A stretch of DNA of 64,000 nucleotides from Brevundimonas pishanensis (GCF_022750635.1 NZ_JAJKBG010000001.1:248001-312000); one strand, 5' to 3'. Shown: positions 44,397-53,198, counted from the first letter of the stretch. Numbers and translations: made by a program. The notes: generated by a model from the letters alone, not told the origin.

Positions 44397-44891
44397 ATGC
44401 CCAACACCACCACCTTCACCTTCGCACACACCGCCGACAAACCCATCGACATCCGCGTAATCCAGATCAATGGCCAACCTTGGTTTGCCGCCATGGATAT
44501 CCGCCGAGCTTTGGACCTCCCGATCTCCGGCGGCGTCAGCAAACACCTCCATCACCTTAACGAACACGAGAAGCGTACAGTTGAAATTATCAGTCCCGCG
44601 CGATTTGGCGGCAAAGGACGATCCGTAGTCATATCCGAAAGCGGCCTACACAAGGTGATCGCCCGCTCACGACAACCCGAAGCTGCAGCGCTCTTACAGT
44701 GGGTCACCGATGAAGTTCTGCCAGTAATCGGGATTACCCCCGATCATGACCAAGAAATACGAGGACTCGATACGAACGCACTCTCATGCGACATCACCCA
44801 GGCAGCACTGATAGTCGCGAAGCAGATCGCCGATTGCCAAGCGCTACTGCTCCAAGCCTTTCAAGCTTTAGTTCCTCGCCAACAGGCATAA
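44397..44891 (+). CDS. BRO-N family prophage antirepressor-like protein
   Basis: A 164-residue protein whose residues ~5-105 match the BRO-N/antirepressor domain: IDIRVIQINGQPWFAAMDIRRALDL, then VVISESGLHKVIARSRQPEAAALLQWVTDEVLPVI. BRO-N proteins bind DNA or repressors in phages and related elements. The C-terminal 50 residues are helical and not assigned. The ATG at 44397 matches the start of the domain; the frame is open 48 codons upstream through the res-like region, which is unlikely to be coding. It is the only plus-strand gene of the element. Confidence 0.85.
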   Translation: MPNTTTFTFAHTADKPIDIRVIQINGQPWFAAMDIRRALDLPISGGVSKHLHHLNEHEKRTVEIISPARFGGKGRSVVISESGLHKVIARSRQPEAAALLQWVTDEVLPVIGITPDHDQEIRGLDTNALSCDITQAALIVAKQIADCQALLLQAFQALVPRQQA

Positions 44892-45325
44892 ACGGCTTGC
44901 GAGGTTAAAGGCCTCAAGAGACCCATGGCCTATGGCGGCGTGGGGCAATTAAGAAGTTTGTACCCAAAGACCTGCAAGCAGACTTTGCCCCACGCCTTGG
45001 TCAATACGCCCCCATGGGGGGGGAGGACCACAACGCAGACACAAGTATATGAGACCACAGATAAGACGACGAAAAACAATCAACACTAATAAATTGAAAC
45101 AGCTACTTGAAAAATACCAATTCGTAACTACTTAAAAGACCCCTTAAGATGTCTATGGGCCACTATAGATAACCTGATATCGATATTATCCTAGTAATCG
45201 TCTTTCCACTGGTCATCCTTTGGATCATCTGTTGGTGACTTGCAGCTGATTTTCTTCCAAGGATGGCTGTTAATTGTCCAAGGCCTTTCAGCATCGCGAA
45301 CAACTGATCTCCCTGAGCGAGTTTC
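44892..45325. other. gene-free stretch of the element
   Basis: No convincing gene is seen in these 434 bases. They contain a perfect 12-bp inverted repeat (44937-44948 with 44985-44996), a CCCCCATGGGGG palindrome (45009-45020) and an AT-rich tract (about 45035-45200). A structured RNA, replication or excision control site could be here. Confidence 0.6.
44937..44996. repeat. 12-bp perfect inverted repeat with 36-base loop
   Basis: GGCGTGGGGCAA (44937-44948) pairs perfectly with TTGCCCCACGCC (44985-44996). It lies 45 bases after the BRO stop and has no T-run after it, so it is not a normal terminator; it could be a structured RNA or a protein site. Confidence 0.6.
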
Positions 45326-46726
45326 CTAGGGGCGGATGACGGACACTCCCTCTGGCAACACCACCGCCTCAACGACCGTAGCCAGTTGAGCCTGAAGGGG
45401 ACCGTCAGAGTAGTTAAAGACCATCGCACTACGTCCTTCGGCATGTCCCAAGACCGCCGATATAAGATGCGGTGGTTGCCCTGCCTGTTCCGCCTTGGTC
45501 GCAAACCATCGCCTTAGTGAGTGAAAATCCACGTCCGCCTGTCGCCGTCCGTCTTTTCGGTCATAGGTGCCCACAGCCCTTTGCAGGTCTCTGAAGTCCC
45601 GAGACAGCGAGTAACCGCGCTGCTTTTGACCCGTCACAGGCGCAGGTAGTCCGTCGATCAAGTAGGCATCTTCCGTCTTCCCTGACGCTAACCGCTCCAC
45701 CAGAGGCATCAGCGCGCTGTGAAGCGGGAAACGACGAACGCCAGCCCTCGTTTTGCTGACCCGAACAGCAAGCTTACCTCCACGCACGTCACCCACAGTT
45801 AGGCGACCAATCTCTGTCATGCGTAGCCCAGACAATGCGCCAATCAGCATAGCCTCCCTAAGCGGCCCCTCAGGTGCTGCCACAAGCAACTGAGACAACT
45901 CGGCATCCTTAAACGCTCTCTTGGAGGCATTTAGCTCACCGCTTACCTTCTTACGAGAGAGCCTAAGCCATGGGTTACCGCCCACCCAATGACGACGAAC
46001 CATCCAATCCCAGTAACTGGAAAGCGCGGTTACATATGAGTTCACGGTCGTTACCGCTCGACCATCCGAGTGCGCCCGAAGAAAAGCCTCAGCCGTCCTG
46101 CCGTCTAAACGTCGAAGATTATCCTCACCGTGGTTTTCTTTCAGCCACTTCTCCAAGAGCCCCACGCACATCCGGACGCGGCTAACATGGCTTGGCGAAA
46201 AGTCGCCGTTCTCCGACAAGTAGTCGGCTAGGTGAGTGCCGACGGGTACGCGAGTCCCTTCGACCAAGCCCGAGAGCTTCAGGGCCGCCGCTTCGCGCTC
46301 AGGCTCAAATCGCTCTGTTTCATCCCCCTCTTGGACGGGCAGGGGTTGCCCCAGTGTCCGGTCTATAACCGCGTGCCACGCCCCTGTGTGCTCTTCAGGT
46401 ATGACAAACCTTCCCGGCCTACCTGATGGCTCTCGGATACCCGTCCACCATTTCAAGTCCGCTTCAAGCGCCGCCTCATCGACACCAGCTCCACTAGAAG
46501 CCAGCTTCTTCTCAGCTTTCGACCGATGGTGCTCGGCCTTGATCGCAGCCGCAACCACCGGAGCCCTGCGTCTCGCTTCGGCTTCGCTTTCAGTATCCAG
46601 AGACCGCCATATCTGCCGCTCCTTACCGTTCACACGAACCTTGACCTTAATGCCCCAGTTCTTGGAGTTTGGTCTTTTAAACGGCTTGGGCACCCGCAAG
46701 GGCTTCGATACTTTGGTGTCCGACAT
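45326..46726 (-). CDS. int: tyrosine-type site-specific integrase
   Basis: A 466-residue phage-type integrase. An N-terminal arm-binding region (WGIKVKVRVNGKERQIWRSLDTESEAEARRR) is followed by a SAM-like core-binding domain (about 180-270: LEKWLKENHGEDNLRRLDGRTAEAFL) and the catalytic domain. Catalytic residues are in ALSGLRMTEIGRLTVGDV (Arg), DFHSLRRWFATKA (His, Arg), SAVLGHAEGRS (His) and MVFNYSDG (Tyr). The ATG at 46726 was chosen; the frame continues 15 codons into the right arm-site repeats. Those repeats (46735-46766) sit directly before the start, so integrase binding could repress its own promoter. Confidence 0.93.
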   Translation of the reverse strand: MSDTKVSKPLRVPKPFKRPNSKNWGIKVKVRVNGKERQIWRSLDTESEAEARRRAPVVAAAIKAEHHRSKAEKKLASSGAGVDEAALEADLKWWTGIREPSGRPGRFVIPEEHTGAWHAVIDRTLGQPLPVQEGDETERFEPEREAAALKLSGLVEGTRVPVGTHLADYLSENGDFSPSHVSRVRMCVGLLEKWLKENHGEDNLRRLDGRTAEAFLRAHSDGRAVTTVNSYVTALSSYWDWMVRRHWVGGNPWLRLSRKKVSGELNASKRAFKDAELSQLLVAAPEGPLREAMLIGALSGLRMTEIGRLTVGDVRGGKLAVRVSKTRAGVRRFPLHSALMPLVERLASGKTEDAYLIDGLPAPVTGQKQRGYSLSRDFRDLQRAVGTYDRKDGRRQADVDFHSLRRWFATKAEQAGQPPHLISAVLGHAEGRSAMVFNYSDGPLQAQLATVVEAVVLPEGVSVIRP

Positions 46727-46734
46727 GCGCCGCG

Positions 46735-46766
46735 GGGTAGCAGAGACCCAACAAAAAGGGTAGCAG
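46735..46766 (+). repeat. right pair of putative integrase arm sites
   Basis: GGGTAGCAG at 46735-46743 and 46758-46766, 23 bases start to start, 63 bases inside attR. Orientation and spacing equal those of the left pair. Confidence 0.7.
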
Positions 46767-46829
46767 CACAATCCATCAAAACCATGAAATACAATGATTT
46801 TATTGGATTAGGGCCTACGCGTTACCGCT

Positions 46830-46849
46830 TCACGTAAGCGGCACCACTT
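46830..46849 (+). repeat. attR (right attachment repeat)
   Basis: An exact copy of TCACGTAAGCGGCACCACTT from the tRNA-Thr 3' end. Preceding bases do not continue the tRNA, so this is the element-side junction and the sequence to its right is the original chromosome. Confidence 0.92.
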
Positions 46850-47016
46850 GTATCTCAAATATTGCAGATCTTATCGCGTGGTTGCGCATGCTTATCCCAT
46901 ATCCATGGTGCTGATCTGAGGGAGGGGGTTTCGTTAGATTGCTGGGTGGCCTGATGATGAGATCGGGCCGGAACTTTGATTGCCGATGCGGCAAGAGCTC
47001 TGACCTGGATCGCACC

Positions 47017-47469
47017 ATGATGAAGACCCTGATTGTTGCCGTCGCCGCACTTGTGACGGCTGCCCCTGCCCTAGCGCAGGATTCCTCGCGAAATCCCGCC
47101 TTTGGCGAAGCCACGCTAAGCGCCGGGTTCGACAACGGTGATCCGCTTCAACGCCGCTTCCGTGGCGGTGGCCCCAACGATGCCTCGCGCCTTCCTGGCT
47201 CGTGCACGGGGAATGTGGGCACCCCGCCGGACTTTCGCGTAAATTACACGGCTGGCGGTCGTCCGTTGATCTTCCGCAGCGTATCGACGGCGGACACCAC
47301 TCTGGTCATCAATGGTCCGGACGGTCGTTGGTACTGCGATGACGACAGCTTTGGTGATCTGGATGCCGAGTATCGGTTCAACAGCCCGCAAAGCGGTGTC
47401 TATGACGTCTGGATCGGCGTTGTTCGCATGAACGAAGCCGATGCCACCCTGGTCGTCTCGGAACGCTAA
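47017..47469 (+). CDS. secreted protein with PPC-like domain
   Basis: A 150-residue exported protein. The start at 47017 gives a Sec signal peptide (MMKTLIVAVAALVTAAPALAQ) cut after AlaGln or so; the frame is open 26 codons upstream. The mature part resembles a bacterial pre-peptidase C-terminal (PPC) domain: LIFRSVSTADTTLVINGPDGRWYCDDDSFGDLDAEYRF and GVYDVWIGV. No protease domain is attached. Relatives in Caulobacterales are often mislabelled as peptidase S1. It is the first chromosomal gene after the inserted element and ends at a terminator. Confidence 0.8.
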   Translation: MMKTLIVAVAALVTAAPALAQDSSRNPAFGEATLSAGFDNGDPLQRRFRGGGPNDASRLPGSCTGNVGTPPDFRVNYTAGGRPLIFRSVSTADTTLVINGPDGRWYCDDDSFGDLDAEYRFNSPQSGVYDVWIGVVRMNEADATLVVSER

Positions 47470-47487
47470 TCAGTCGATATCTGCTCT

Positions 47488-47518
47488 GCGCCCCGGTTTC
47501 TCATCGGGGGCGTTTTTG
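47488..47518 (+). terminator. intrinsic terminator of the PPC-like gene
   Basis: The stem GCGCCCCG / CGGGGGCG (with slippage in the G-run) is followed by TTTTT, about 20 bases after the stop. Confidence 0.82.
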
Positions 47519-47573
47519 CCCCTTGAAACGGTAACAGTGTTGATTACCTATTAAGCAACATAGGAGATCAACC

Positions 47574-48560
47574 ATGACCCAAAGCGTCATCAGCACCAAA
47601 CCGCTGGAAAGCCCTTGGCAAGGGCTGGATCCATTTCTGTTCGCCGTTCACCACGTCGATAATTATCCGGCCGGTGATGGTCGCTTGGGCATCAAGCCCG
47701 AGGACCGCGCCAAGGAAGGGCAAGGTTGGCGCATGTACCATGGCGAGCGTGTTCCGGGTTTTCCCGCCCACCCGCACCGCGGCTTTGAAACCGTGTCCAT
47801 CGTGCTGAAGGGCTATGTCGATCATGCAGACTCCCTTGGTGTTGGCGCACGCTATGGGCAGGGCGACGTCCAATGGCTGACCACCGGCGGCGGTATTGAG
47901 CACGGCGAGATGTTCCCGCTGGTGAACACTGACAAGCCCAATACGATGGAGATGTTCCAAATCTGGCTGAACCTGCCTCCCGAGGGCAAGTCGGCCAATC
48001 CGGCTTTTGAAATGTTCTGGGCCGAGGAAATCCCCGTCATCGAGAAAGACGGTACCAAGGTGACTGCCATCGCCGGTGCGTTTGGCGATGTGCGTCCGCT
48101 TGCCCCGCCGACGGACTCCTGGGCATCGAAGCCCGAAAACGAGTTGGCGATCTGGCTTATCGATATCGACAAGAGCGGCAGCATAACGCTGCCGACTGCA
48201 TCCATGGAGGCTCTTCGACGCGCCTATATCTATGAGGGTCAGGCGAATTTTGATGGCAATGTGCTGCCGGCGAACCATCTCGCCAATCTGGATGCCTCGC
48301 GGGCGACCACCATCAGAAACGATGGCGATCAGCGGGTACGTATCCTGTTGCTGCAATCCAAGCCCATCGAGGCCCCGGTTGTGGCGCGTGGTCCGTTCGT
48401 CCTCAACACCAATGAGGAAATGATCGAGACGGTCATGAAGTACCAGAGCGAGGGTTATGGTCGTTGGCCGTGGCCAACGCGGGCCCATACCCACGACCCT
48501 GATGAGCGCCGTTTCATCCGTTACCCTGACGGGCGTCGCGTAACCCCGCCCGCCGGTTAA
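47574..48560 (+). CDS. pirin family protein
   Basis: A 328-residue bicupin. The N-terminal cupin has PGFPAHPHRGFETVSIVLKGYVDHADSLG with the metal-binding His residues, and TTGGGIEHGEMFP completes the site. Some pirins oxidise quercetin, others bind regulators; the role here is unknown. TAGGAGA before the ATG is a good ribosome-binding site. It lies upstream of metK with a ~95-base gap that holds a putative control site. Confidence 0.92.
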   Translation: MTQSVISTKPLESPWQGLDPFLFAVHHVDNYPAGDGRLGIKPEDRAKEGQGWRMYHGERVPGFPAHPHRGFETVSIVLKGYVDHADSLGVGARYGQGDVQWLTTGGGIEHGEMFPLVNTDKPNTMEMFQIWLNLPPEGKSANPAFEMFWAEEIPVIEKDGTKVTAIAGAFGDVRPLAPPTDSWASKPENELAIWLIDIDKSGSITLPTASMEALRRAYIYEGQANFDGNVLPANHLANLDASRATTIRNDGDQRVRILLLQSKPIEAPVVARGPFVLNTNEEMIETVMKYQSEGYGRWPWPTRAHTHDPDERRFIRYPDGRRVTPPAG

Positions 48561-48607
48561 GGTCAGACAAAGACAGTCACGGGTCGGCAATGACTTGCAC
48601 GTATAAG

Positions 48608-48621
48608 CATATCTTTATATG
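48608..48621 (+). promoter_or_regulatory. palindromic element upstream of metK
   Basis: CATAT-CTTT-ATATG lies 34 bases before the metK GTG in a TA-rich patch within GC-rich DNA. Regulators of SAM metabolism in some proteobacteria use AT-rich palindromes of this kind. No known SAM riboswitch pattern was recognised. Confidence 0.45.
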
Positions 48622-48654
48622 TCTGCATGCATCGCATCATTCAGGAGCCGACCC

Positions 48655-49845
48655 GTGGCCCGTTCTTCTTTCCAGTTCACGTCCGAAAGCGTCTCCGAAG
48701 GTCACCCCGACAAGGTCGCGGACCAGATCTCGGACGCCATCGTTGACCTCTTCCTGTCTAAAGACCCCGAAGCCCGCGTAGCCTGTGAAACCCTGACCAC
48801 CACGCAACTGGTGGTGCTGGCCGGTGAAATCCGCGGCAAGGGCATCTGGGAAAACAACGGCTGGGTCGGCAACATCGAGCAAGAGATCGAGGACACTGTC
48901 CGCCGCGTCGTGCGCGAGATCGGCTACGAGCAAGACGGCTTCCACTGGAAAGACTTCACCTTCCAGAACAACCTGCACGGCCAGTCGGCAGACATCGCCG
49001 TGGGCGTAGACTCGACCGACACCAAGGACGAAGGCGCTGGCGACCAAGGCATCATGTTCGGCTATGCCTCGAACGAGACGCCGGAACTCATGCCGGCCAC
49101 CCTCGCCTACTCGCACAGCATCCTGAAAAAGCTGGCTGGCGTTCGTCACGCCGGTGGTTCGATCCTCGAGCCGGACGCCAAAGCTCAGGTCACGCTTCAG
49201 TACCAAGACGGCAAGCCGGTCCGTGCGACCTCGATCGTCGTTTCGACCCAGCACGCGGTGGGCAAGAAGGACGACGTCGAAGGCGTGGTTCGTCCGGTTG
49301 TCGAAAGCATCCTGCCGGCTGACTTCATCACCAACGAAACCGTCTGGCACATCAACCCGACCGGCATCTTCGAAATCGGTGGTCCGGACGGCGATACCGG
49401 TCTGACCGGCCGCAAGATCATCGTCGACACCTACGGCGGCGCTGCTCCGCACGGTGGTGGTGCCTTCTCGGGCAAGGATCCGACGAAGGTTGACCGCTCG
49501 GCGGCCTATGCTGCCCGCTATCTGGCCAAGAACGTGGTTGCTGCCGGTCTTGCCAACCGCTGCACCATCCAGCTGTCCTACGCCATCGGCGTAGCCAAGC
49601 CGCAGTCGGTCCACGTTGATCTGCACGGCACCGGCAAGATCGATCCGGAAATCCTTGAAAAGGAACTGCCGGCCATGATCGGTGGCGCGACCCCGCGCTC
49701 GATCCGCGAGCATCTGGGTCTGAACAAGCCGATCTACGAGCGCACCGCAAAATACGGTCACTTCGGTCGCGAACCGGAAGTCGACGGCGGCTTCTCGTGG
49801 GAGAAGACCGATCTGGTCGACAAGCTGAAAGCACTGGTCGCCTAA
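48655..49845 (+). CDS. metK: S-adenosylmethionine synthase
   Basis: A 396-residue enzyme making SAM from methionine and ATP. Signatures are [36 protein letters not shown] and [29 protein letters not shown]. The GTG at 48655 was chosen because AGGAG lies 9 bases before it and it begins just before the family N-terminus ([11 protein letters not shown]); the frame is open 12 codons upstream. It is closed by a strong terminator. Confidence 0.97.
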   Translation: MARSSFQFTSESVSEGHPDKVADQISDAIVDLFLSKDPEARVACETLTTTQLVVLAGEIRGKGIWENNGWVGNIEQEIEDTVRRVVREIGYEQDGFHWKDFTFQNNLHGQSADIAVGVDSTDTKDEGAGDQGIMFGYASNETPELMPATLAYSHSILKKLAGVRHAGGSILEPDAKAQVTLQYQDGKPVRATSIVVSTQHAVGKKDDVEGVVRPVVESILPADFITNETVWHINPTGIFEIGGPDGDTGLTGRKIIVDTYGGAAPHGGGAFSGKDPTKVDRSAAYAARYLAKNVVAAGLANRCTIQLSYAIGVAKPQSVHVDLHGTGKIDPEILEKELPAMIGGATPRSIREHLGLNKPIYERTAKYGHFGREPEVDGGFSWEKTDLVDKLKALVA

Positions 49846-49868
49846 GGTCGTATCGACTGCAAGATCAT

Positions 49869-49906
49869 GAAGGCACAGCGTTTCAAGGCGCTGTGCCTTC
49901 TTTTTT
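49869..49906 (+). terminator. intrinsic terminator of metK
   Basis: A 12-bp stem GAAGGCACAGCG / CGCTGTGCCTTC with an 8-base loop is followed by TTTTTT. Confidence 0.95.
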
Positions 49907-50011
49907 GCCCGCATTGCGCCAACATACGCTTGCATCGCGGGGGGTTAGGTCTTTTAAGCGCGACAACACCGCCTGAAATGGCGCTCCCCTGTTTTCAAGG
50001 ATTTGCCGACG

Positions 50012-51241
50012 ATGAGCCTCCCTGCTCCTAAAAAGGTCGTCCTCGCCTATTCGGGCGGTCTGGACACCTCGATCATTCTGAAGTGGCTTCAGACCGAATA
50101 CGGTGCCGAAGTCATCACCTTCACCGCTGACCTGGGTCAGGGCGAAGAACTGGCTCCGGCCAAGGAAAAGGCTCTGAAGCTCGGCATCAAGGAAGAGAAC
50201 ATCTTCATCGATGACCTGCGCGAAGAGTTCGTTCGCGACTTCGTCTTCCCGATGTTCCGCGCCAACACCGTGTACGAAGGCCAGTACCTGCTGGGCACCT
50301 CGATCGCGCGTCCGCTGATCGCCAAGCGCCAGATCGAAATCGCCAAGATGCTGGGCGCCGACGCCGTCTGCCACGGCGCGACCGGCAAGGGTAACGACCA
50401 GGTTCGCTTCGAACTGGGCTACTACGGCCTGGCTCCGGACATCCGCGTGATCGCACCGTGGCGCGAATGGGACTTCAAGTCGCGTGAAGCCCTGCTGGCC
50501 TTTGCCGAAGCTCACCAGATCCCGATCTCGAAGGACAAGCGCGGCGAGAGCCCGTTCTCGGTCGACGCCAACCTCCTGCACTCCTCGTCGGAAGGTAAGG
50601 TTCTGGAAGATCCGGCCGTTGAGGCTCCGGAATTCGTCCACCAGCGCACCATCGCTCCGGAAGACGCTCCGGACGTCGCGACCGTCATCACCATCACCTA
50701 TGAAAAGGGTGATCCGGTTGCCATCGACGGCGTTGCCATGTCGCCGGCCGAAATCCTGACCAAGCTGAACCAGCTGGGCCACGACAACGGCATCGGCCGT
50801 CTGGACCTCGTCGAGAACCGCTTCGTCGGCATGAAGTCGCGCGGCGTCTACGAGACCCCGGGTGGCACCATCATGCTGGCCGCACATCGCGGTATCGAAT
50901 CCATCACGCTTGACCGCGGTGCCATGCACCTGAAGGACGAGCTGATGCCGAAGTATGCCTCGCTGGTTTACAACGGCTTCTGGTTCTCGCCGGAGCGCGA
51001 GATGCTGCAAGCCGCCATCGACAAGTCGCAAGAGAAGGTCTCGGGCACCGTCCGCGTCAAACTCTACAAGGGCAATGTCACCGTCATCGGTCGCGAAAGC
51101 CCGAACAGCCTGTACGACCAAGAGCTGGTTACCTTCGAAGAAGGTGCAGTGGCCTACGATCACAAGGACGCTGAAGGCTTCATCAAGCTGAACGCTCTGC
51201 GTCTGCGCGTACTGGCCAAGCGCGACAACCGCGCGGGCTAA
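50012..51241 (+). CDS. argG: argininosuccinate synthase
   Basis: A 409-residue enzyme of arginine synthesis that joins citrulline and aspartate with ATP. The N-type ATP pyrophosphatase motif is [17 protein letters not shown], followed by [17 protein letters not shown] and [17 protein letters not shown]. The ATG at 50012 is preceded by AAGGA; a TTG three codons earlier also keeps the frame open. Codon use is strongly biased, as expected for a highly expressed gene. Its terminator overlaps the end of the convergent gene. Confidence 0.97.
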   Translation: MSLPAPKKVVLAYSGGLDTSIILKWLQTEYGAEVITFTADLGQGEELAPAKEKALKLGIKEENIFIDDLREEFVRDFVFPMFRANTVYEGQYLLGTSIARPLIAKRQIEIAKMLGADAVCHGATGKGNDQVRFELGYYGLAPDIRVIAPWREWDFKSREALLAFAEAHQIPISKDKRGESPFSVDANLLHSSSEGKVLEDPAVEAPEFVHQRTIAPEDAPDVATVITITYEKGDPVAIDGVAMSPAEILTKLNQLGHDNGIGRLDLVENRFVGMKSRGVYETPGGTIMLAAHRGIESITLDRGAMHLKDELMPKYASLVYNGFWFSPEREMLQAAIDKSQEKVSGTVRVKLYKGNVTVIGRESPNSLYDQELVTFEEGAVAYDHKDAEGFIKLNALRLRVLAKRDNRAG

Positions 51242-51263
51242 ACGCCTCTAACGCTTTAGACTA

Positions 51264-52565
51264 TCAGGGCCGGGCGATCCTCAGGATCGCCCGGCTTTTG
51301 TCATCTGTGACCCATATCGAGCCGTCACGTGCCACCGCCATGGCCACGGGTGTCCCGCGCGGGTGCTGTCCCGAAACGCGGTCCCAGTTGGGCGTGATAA
51401 TGCGTCCGCGCACGCTGGGCGTATTGGCTGGATACCGCAGCGCTCCACGCGGATAGATGGCGTAATAGCCGTTGGTGTCGGTGAGCGGCACGCCGTCGCC
51501 CCCTGTCTCTATGGCCACGATGCGGCCCGCGGTGCGACGATAGCCATGCCAAGTCGAAAGCAGCCTGCCCTCCAGTTCGGGGAACATGCCCCCTGAATAA
51601 TACATCAGGTCCAGCGGTGCCGCGTGCGGCGGCATAAGCGCCACCGGTTTGTCTCGGCGATCACACCGAGCCTGCGCCGCGCTCCACCCCGGCAAGGGGG
51701 TCTGCATGTTCACACAATATGGCCAGCCGTAGTGCCCGCCCTGACGCAGGACATTGACCTCTTCAAACGGGTTGTTCGGGTCATCAAGATCAACCGAGTT
51801 CTCGGCCTGTAATATGGTGCCGGCGCTATGTTGCACCAAGGCAATCGAGTTTCTCAGGCCAGACGCAAAGACGGTGCTGTCTTCACTCCAGCGTCCATTG
51901 CCTAGATAGGCGTGCCGCCTCACTTGCCCCGTTTCCGCCTCTTCGACGCAAGCCCCGTGTGGGGTCGTACGCGGGCGACCTGCCGTATCGAGACAGCGGT
52001 CACTAGGGGCACCGACATTGACCAACAGGTCGCCATTGGCATCGAACACAAAGCTGGACAGCGGGTGGCGGTTGTCGTGCAGCTTATTGTCCGGCAGGCC
52101 CCCGATGACAGTCCTCAGACTGGCCTGCGGATCGGCGCCATCCACATCCAGCGTCGGAATACGGTTCATCTCCGACAGATAGATGCGCCCGTCAGGTCCT
52201 CTGGCGATGGCGTGGGGCATGGAGAGGCCAGACAAGAGGCGTCGCCAGCGGACAGTCCGGTCGCGGCCTATGCTCATGCGCCACAACGCGCCCCGCCCCG
52301 CCGTCCACTCTCCCAGATCACTGACCAGCCAGTCCCCGTCATCCAGAGCGAAGATGTCTCGCGGCATACGAGGCCCCTCACTGCCCGCGCCCTGCCAAAC
52401 CAGTCCCATGCAATAGTCAGCGACCATGCCGACTCGGGTAGCGGGATAGCCTGCACATTTGCCCGAGGTGGCATAGGGAACCGACGGTGCGGCAGATGCC
52501 AATCCAAGACCCAGCGTCGTCGCTAATCCGGCCAGGCCCAGCCTTTTTAAAATCGCTCCCGACAC
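51264..52565 (-). CDS. PQQ-dependent sugar dehydrogenase-type protein
   Basis: A 433-residue secreted beta-propeller of the soluble glucose/sorbosone dehydrogenase family. A signal peptide (SGAILKRLGLAGLATTLGLGLASA) is followed by propeller blocks such as MPHAIARGPDGRIYLSEMNRIPTLD, HPLSSFVFDANGDLLVNVG, FASGLRNSIALV and PRGTPVAMAVARDGSIWVTDD. The chosen GTG at 52565 has GAGG 7 bases upstream and gives a compact signal peptide; an ATG at 52586 in the same frame is the alternative. It acts in the periplasm, if PQQ is available. Its last codons overlap the argG terminator. Confidence 0.85.
   Translation of the reverse strand: MSGAILKRLGLAGLATTLGLGLASAAPSVPYATSGKCAGYPATRVGMVADYCMGLVWQGAGSEGPRMPRDIFALDDGDWLVSDLGEWTAGRGALWRMSIGRDRTVRWRRLLSGLSMPHAIARGPDGRIYLSEMNRIPTLDVDGADPQASLRTVIGGLPDNKLHDNRHPLSSFVFDANGDLLVNVGAPSDRCLDTAGRPRTTPHGACVEEAETGQVRRHAYLGNGRWSEDSTVFASGLRNSIALVQHSAGTILQAENSVDLDDPNNPFEEVNVLRQGGHYGWPYCVNMQTPLPGWSAAQARCDRRDKPVALMPPHAAPLDLMYYSGGMFPELEGRLLSTWHGYRRTAGRIVAIETGGDGVPLTDTNGYYAIYPRGALRYPANTPSVRGRIITPNWDRVSGQHPRGTPVAMAVARDGSIWVTDDKSRAILRIARP
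51269..51299 (+). terminator. argG terminator, inside the convergent gene end
   Basis: The perfect 12-bp stem GCCGGGCGATCC / GGATCGCCCGGC with loop TCA is followed by TTTTG. It lies within the last codons of the minus-strand sugar dehydrogenase gene (51264 onward), so one sequence serves as terminator and coding DNA. Confidence 0.9.
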
Positions 52566-52683
52566 CCGATCACCTCGCATTTGCATAACGATAGTATATC
52601 CCGGATGTCGGGAACTGAACTTTGCTGACGATCATTTGAAATCCGTCAGGGGTCGAGGCTCCGCTGTTTTCTGGAGACTTGTC

Positions 52684-53112
52684 TTGTACCTGCGATGCGT
52701 TCTTATCTCTGTAGCCCTTTTCGCCCTTTCGGCTCCGGCGCATGCGCTGACGATTCAAGAGGCACCGGCAGCGGTTGCGCCGTCAGAAGCGGAAATGGAA
52801 GCGGCTACCACCCGTTTCGAGGCACGCATGAAGGAACTGGAGGCGGAATTGGACGCCCTCATCGCAGCCAACGCTGGCAATCCTGACGCCATGACCGCCA
52901 AGATTGACGAGGTCGTCACCCGCTACCAGCCGGACTTCGATGCCCTCATTCAGGCCAGCGACGTCTATTTCAATGGAGCCATCGCCAGCGCCGCGACACC
53001 CGACGAGCGCCAGCAGTTGGAAGCGGCGCGCGCTCAACTCCTGCCCTTACTGCGTGACCTGCCGGATCAAGTCCGCAACGGTGCATTGGCCGTAGCACGC
53101 CAGCCCAAGTAA
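52684..53112 (+). CDS. hypothetical secreted helical protein
   Basis: A 142-residue exported protein without a recognised family. I chose the TTG at 52684: TGGAGA precedes it by 7 bases and the resulting N-terminus (MYLRCVLISVALFALSAPAHA) is a standard signal peptide; an earlier TTG at 52636 would add a long basic extension. The mature part is predicted helical and rich in Ala and Glu (EAEMEAATTRFEARMKELEAELDALI), so coiled-coil pairing is possible. It is divergent from the sugar dehydrogenase and stands alone. Confidence 0.65.
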   Translation: MYLRCVLISVALFALSAPAHALTIQEAPAAVAPSEAEMEAATTRFEARMKELEAELDALIAANAGNPDAMTAKIDEVVTRYQPDFDALIQASDVYFNGAIASAATPDERQQLEAARAQLLPLLRDLPDQVRNGALAVARQPK

Positions 53113-53198
53113 AAATCGACGATCACTTAATGTAGCAAAGCCTGTCATCCGGCGATGGCAGGCTTGACCGCTACGTATGGACGGCTCACAGGGCCGAT

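Larger units (their letters stand above)
41743..46849. mobile_element. integrative element in tRNA-Thr(CGT)
   Basis: About 5.1 kb lies between two exact 20-bp copies of TCACGTAAGCGGCACCACTT, the first being the tRNA 3' end. Inside are a tyrosine integrase next to the right end, a BRO-type antirepressor, a serine resolvase with a res-like site, a Tyr-Thr-Gly repeat protein and a DUF3800 protein. GC is visibly lower than in the flanking core genes, especially in 42045-43560 and 45040-45200. There are no structural phage, replication or conjugation genes, so it is a small satellite-like or mobilised island, probably still excisable because integrase and both ends are intact. Confidence 0.88.

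Noticed and set aside
45163..45504. 113-codon minus-strand frame overlapping the integrase 3' end
   Set aside because: It overlaps the integrase in another frame and has no recognisable content.
48561..48654. SAM riboswitch upstream of metK
   Set aside because: I looked for SAM-II and SAM/SAH type patterns and saw no matching pseudoknot; only the AT-rich palindrome stands out.
49883..51163. 426-codon minus-strand frame opposite argG
   Set aside because: It results from the strong codon bias of argG; no domain is recognisable.
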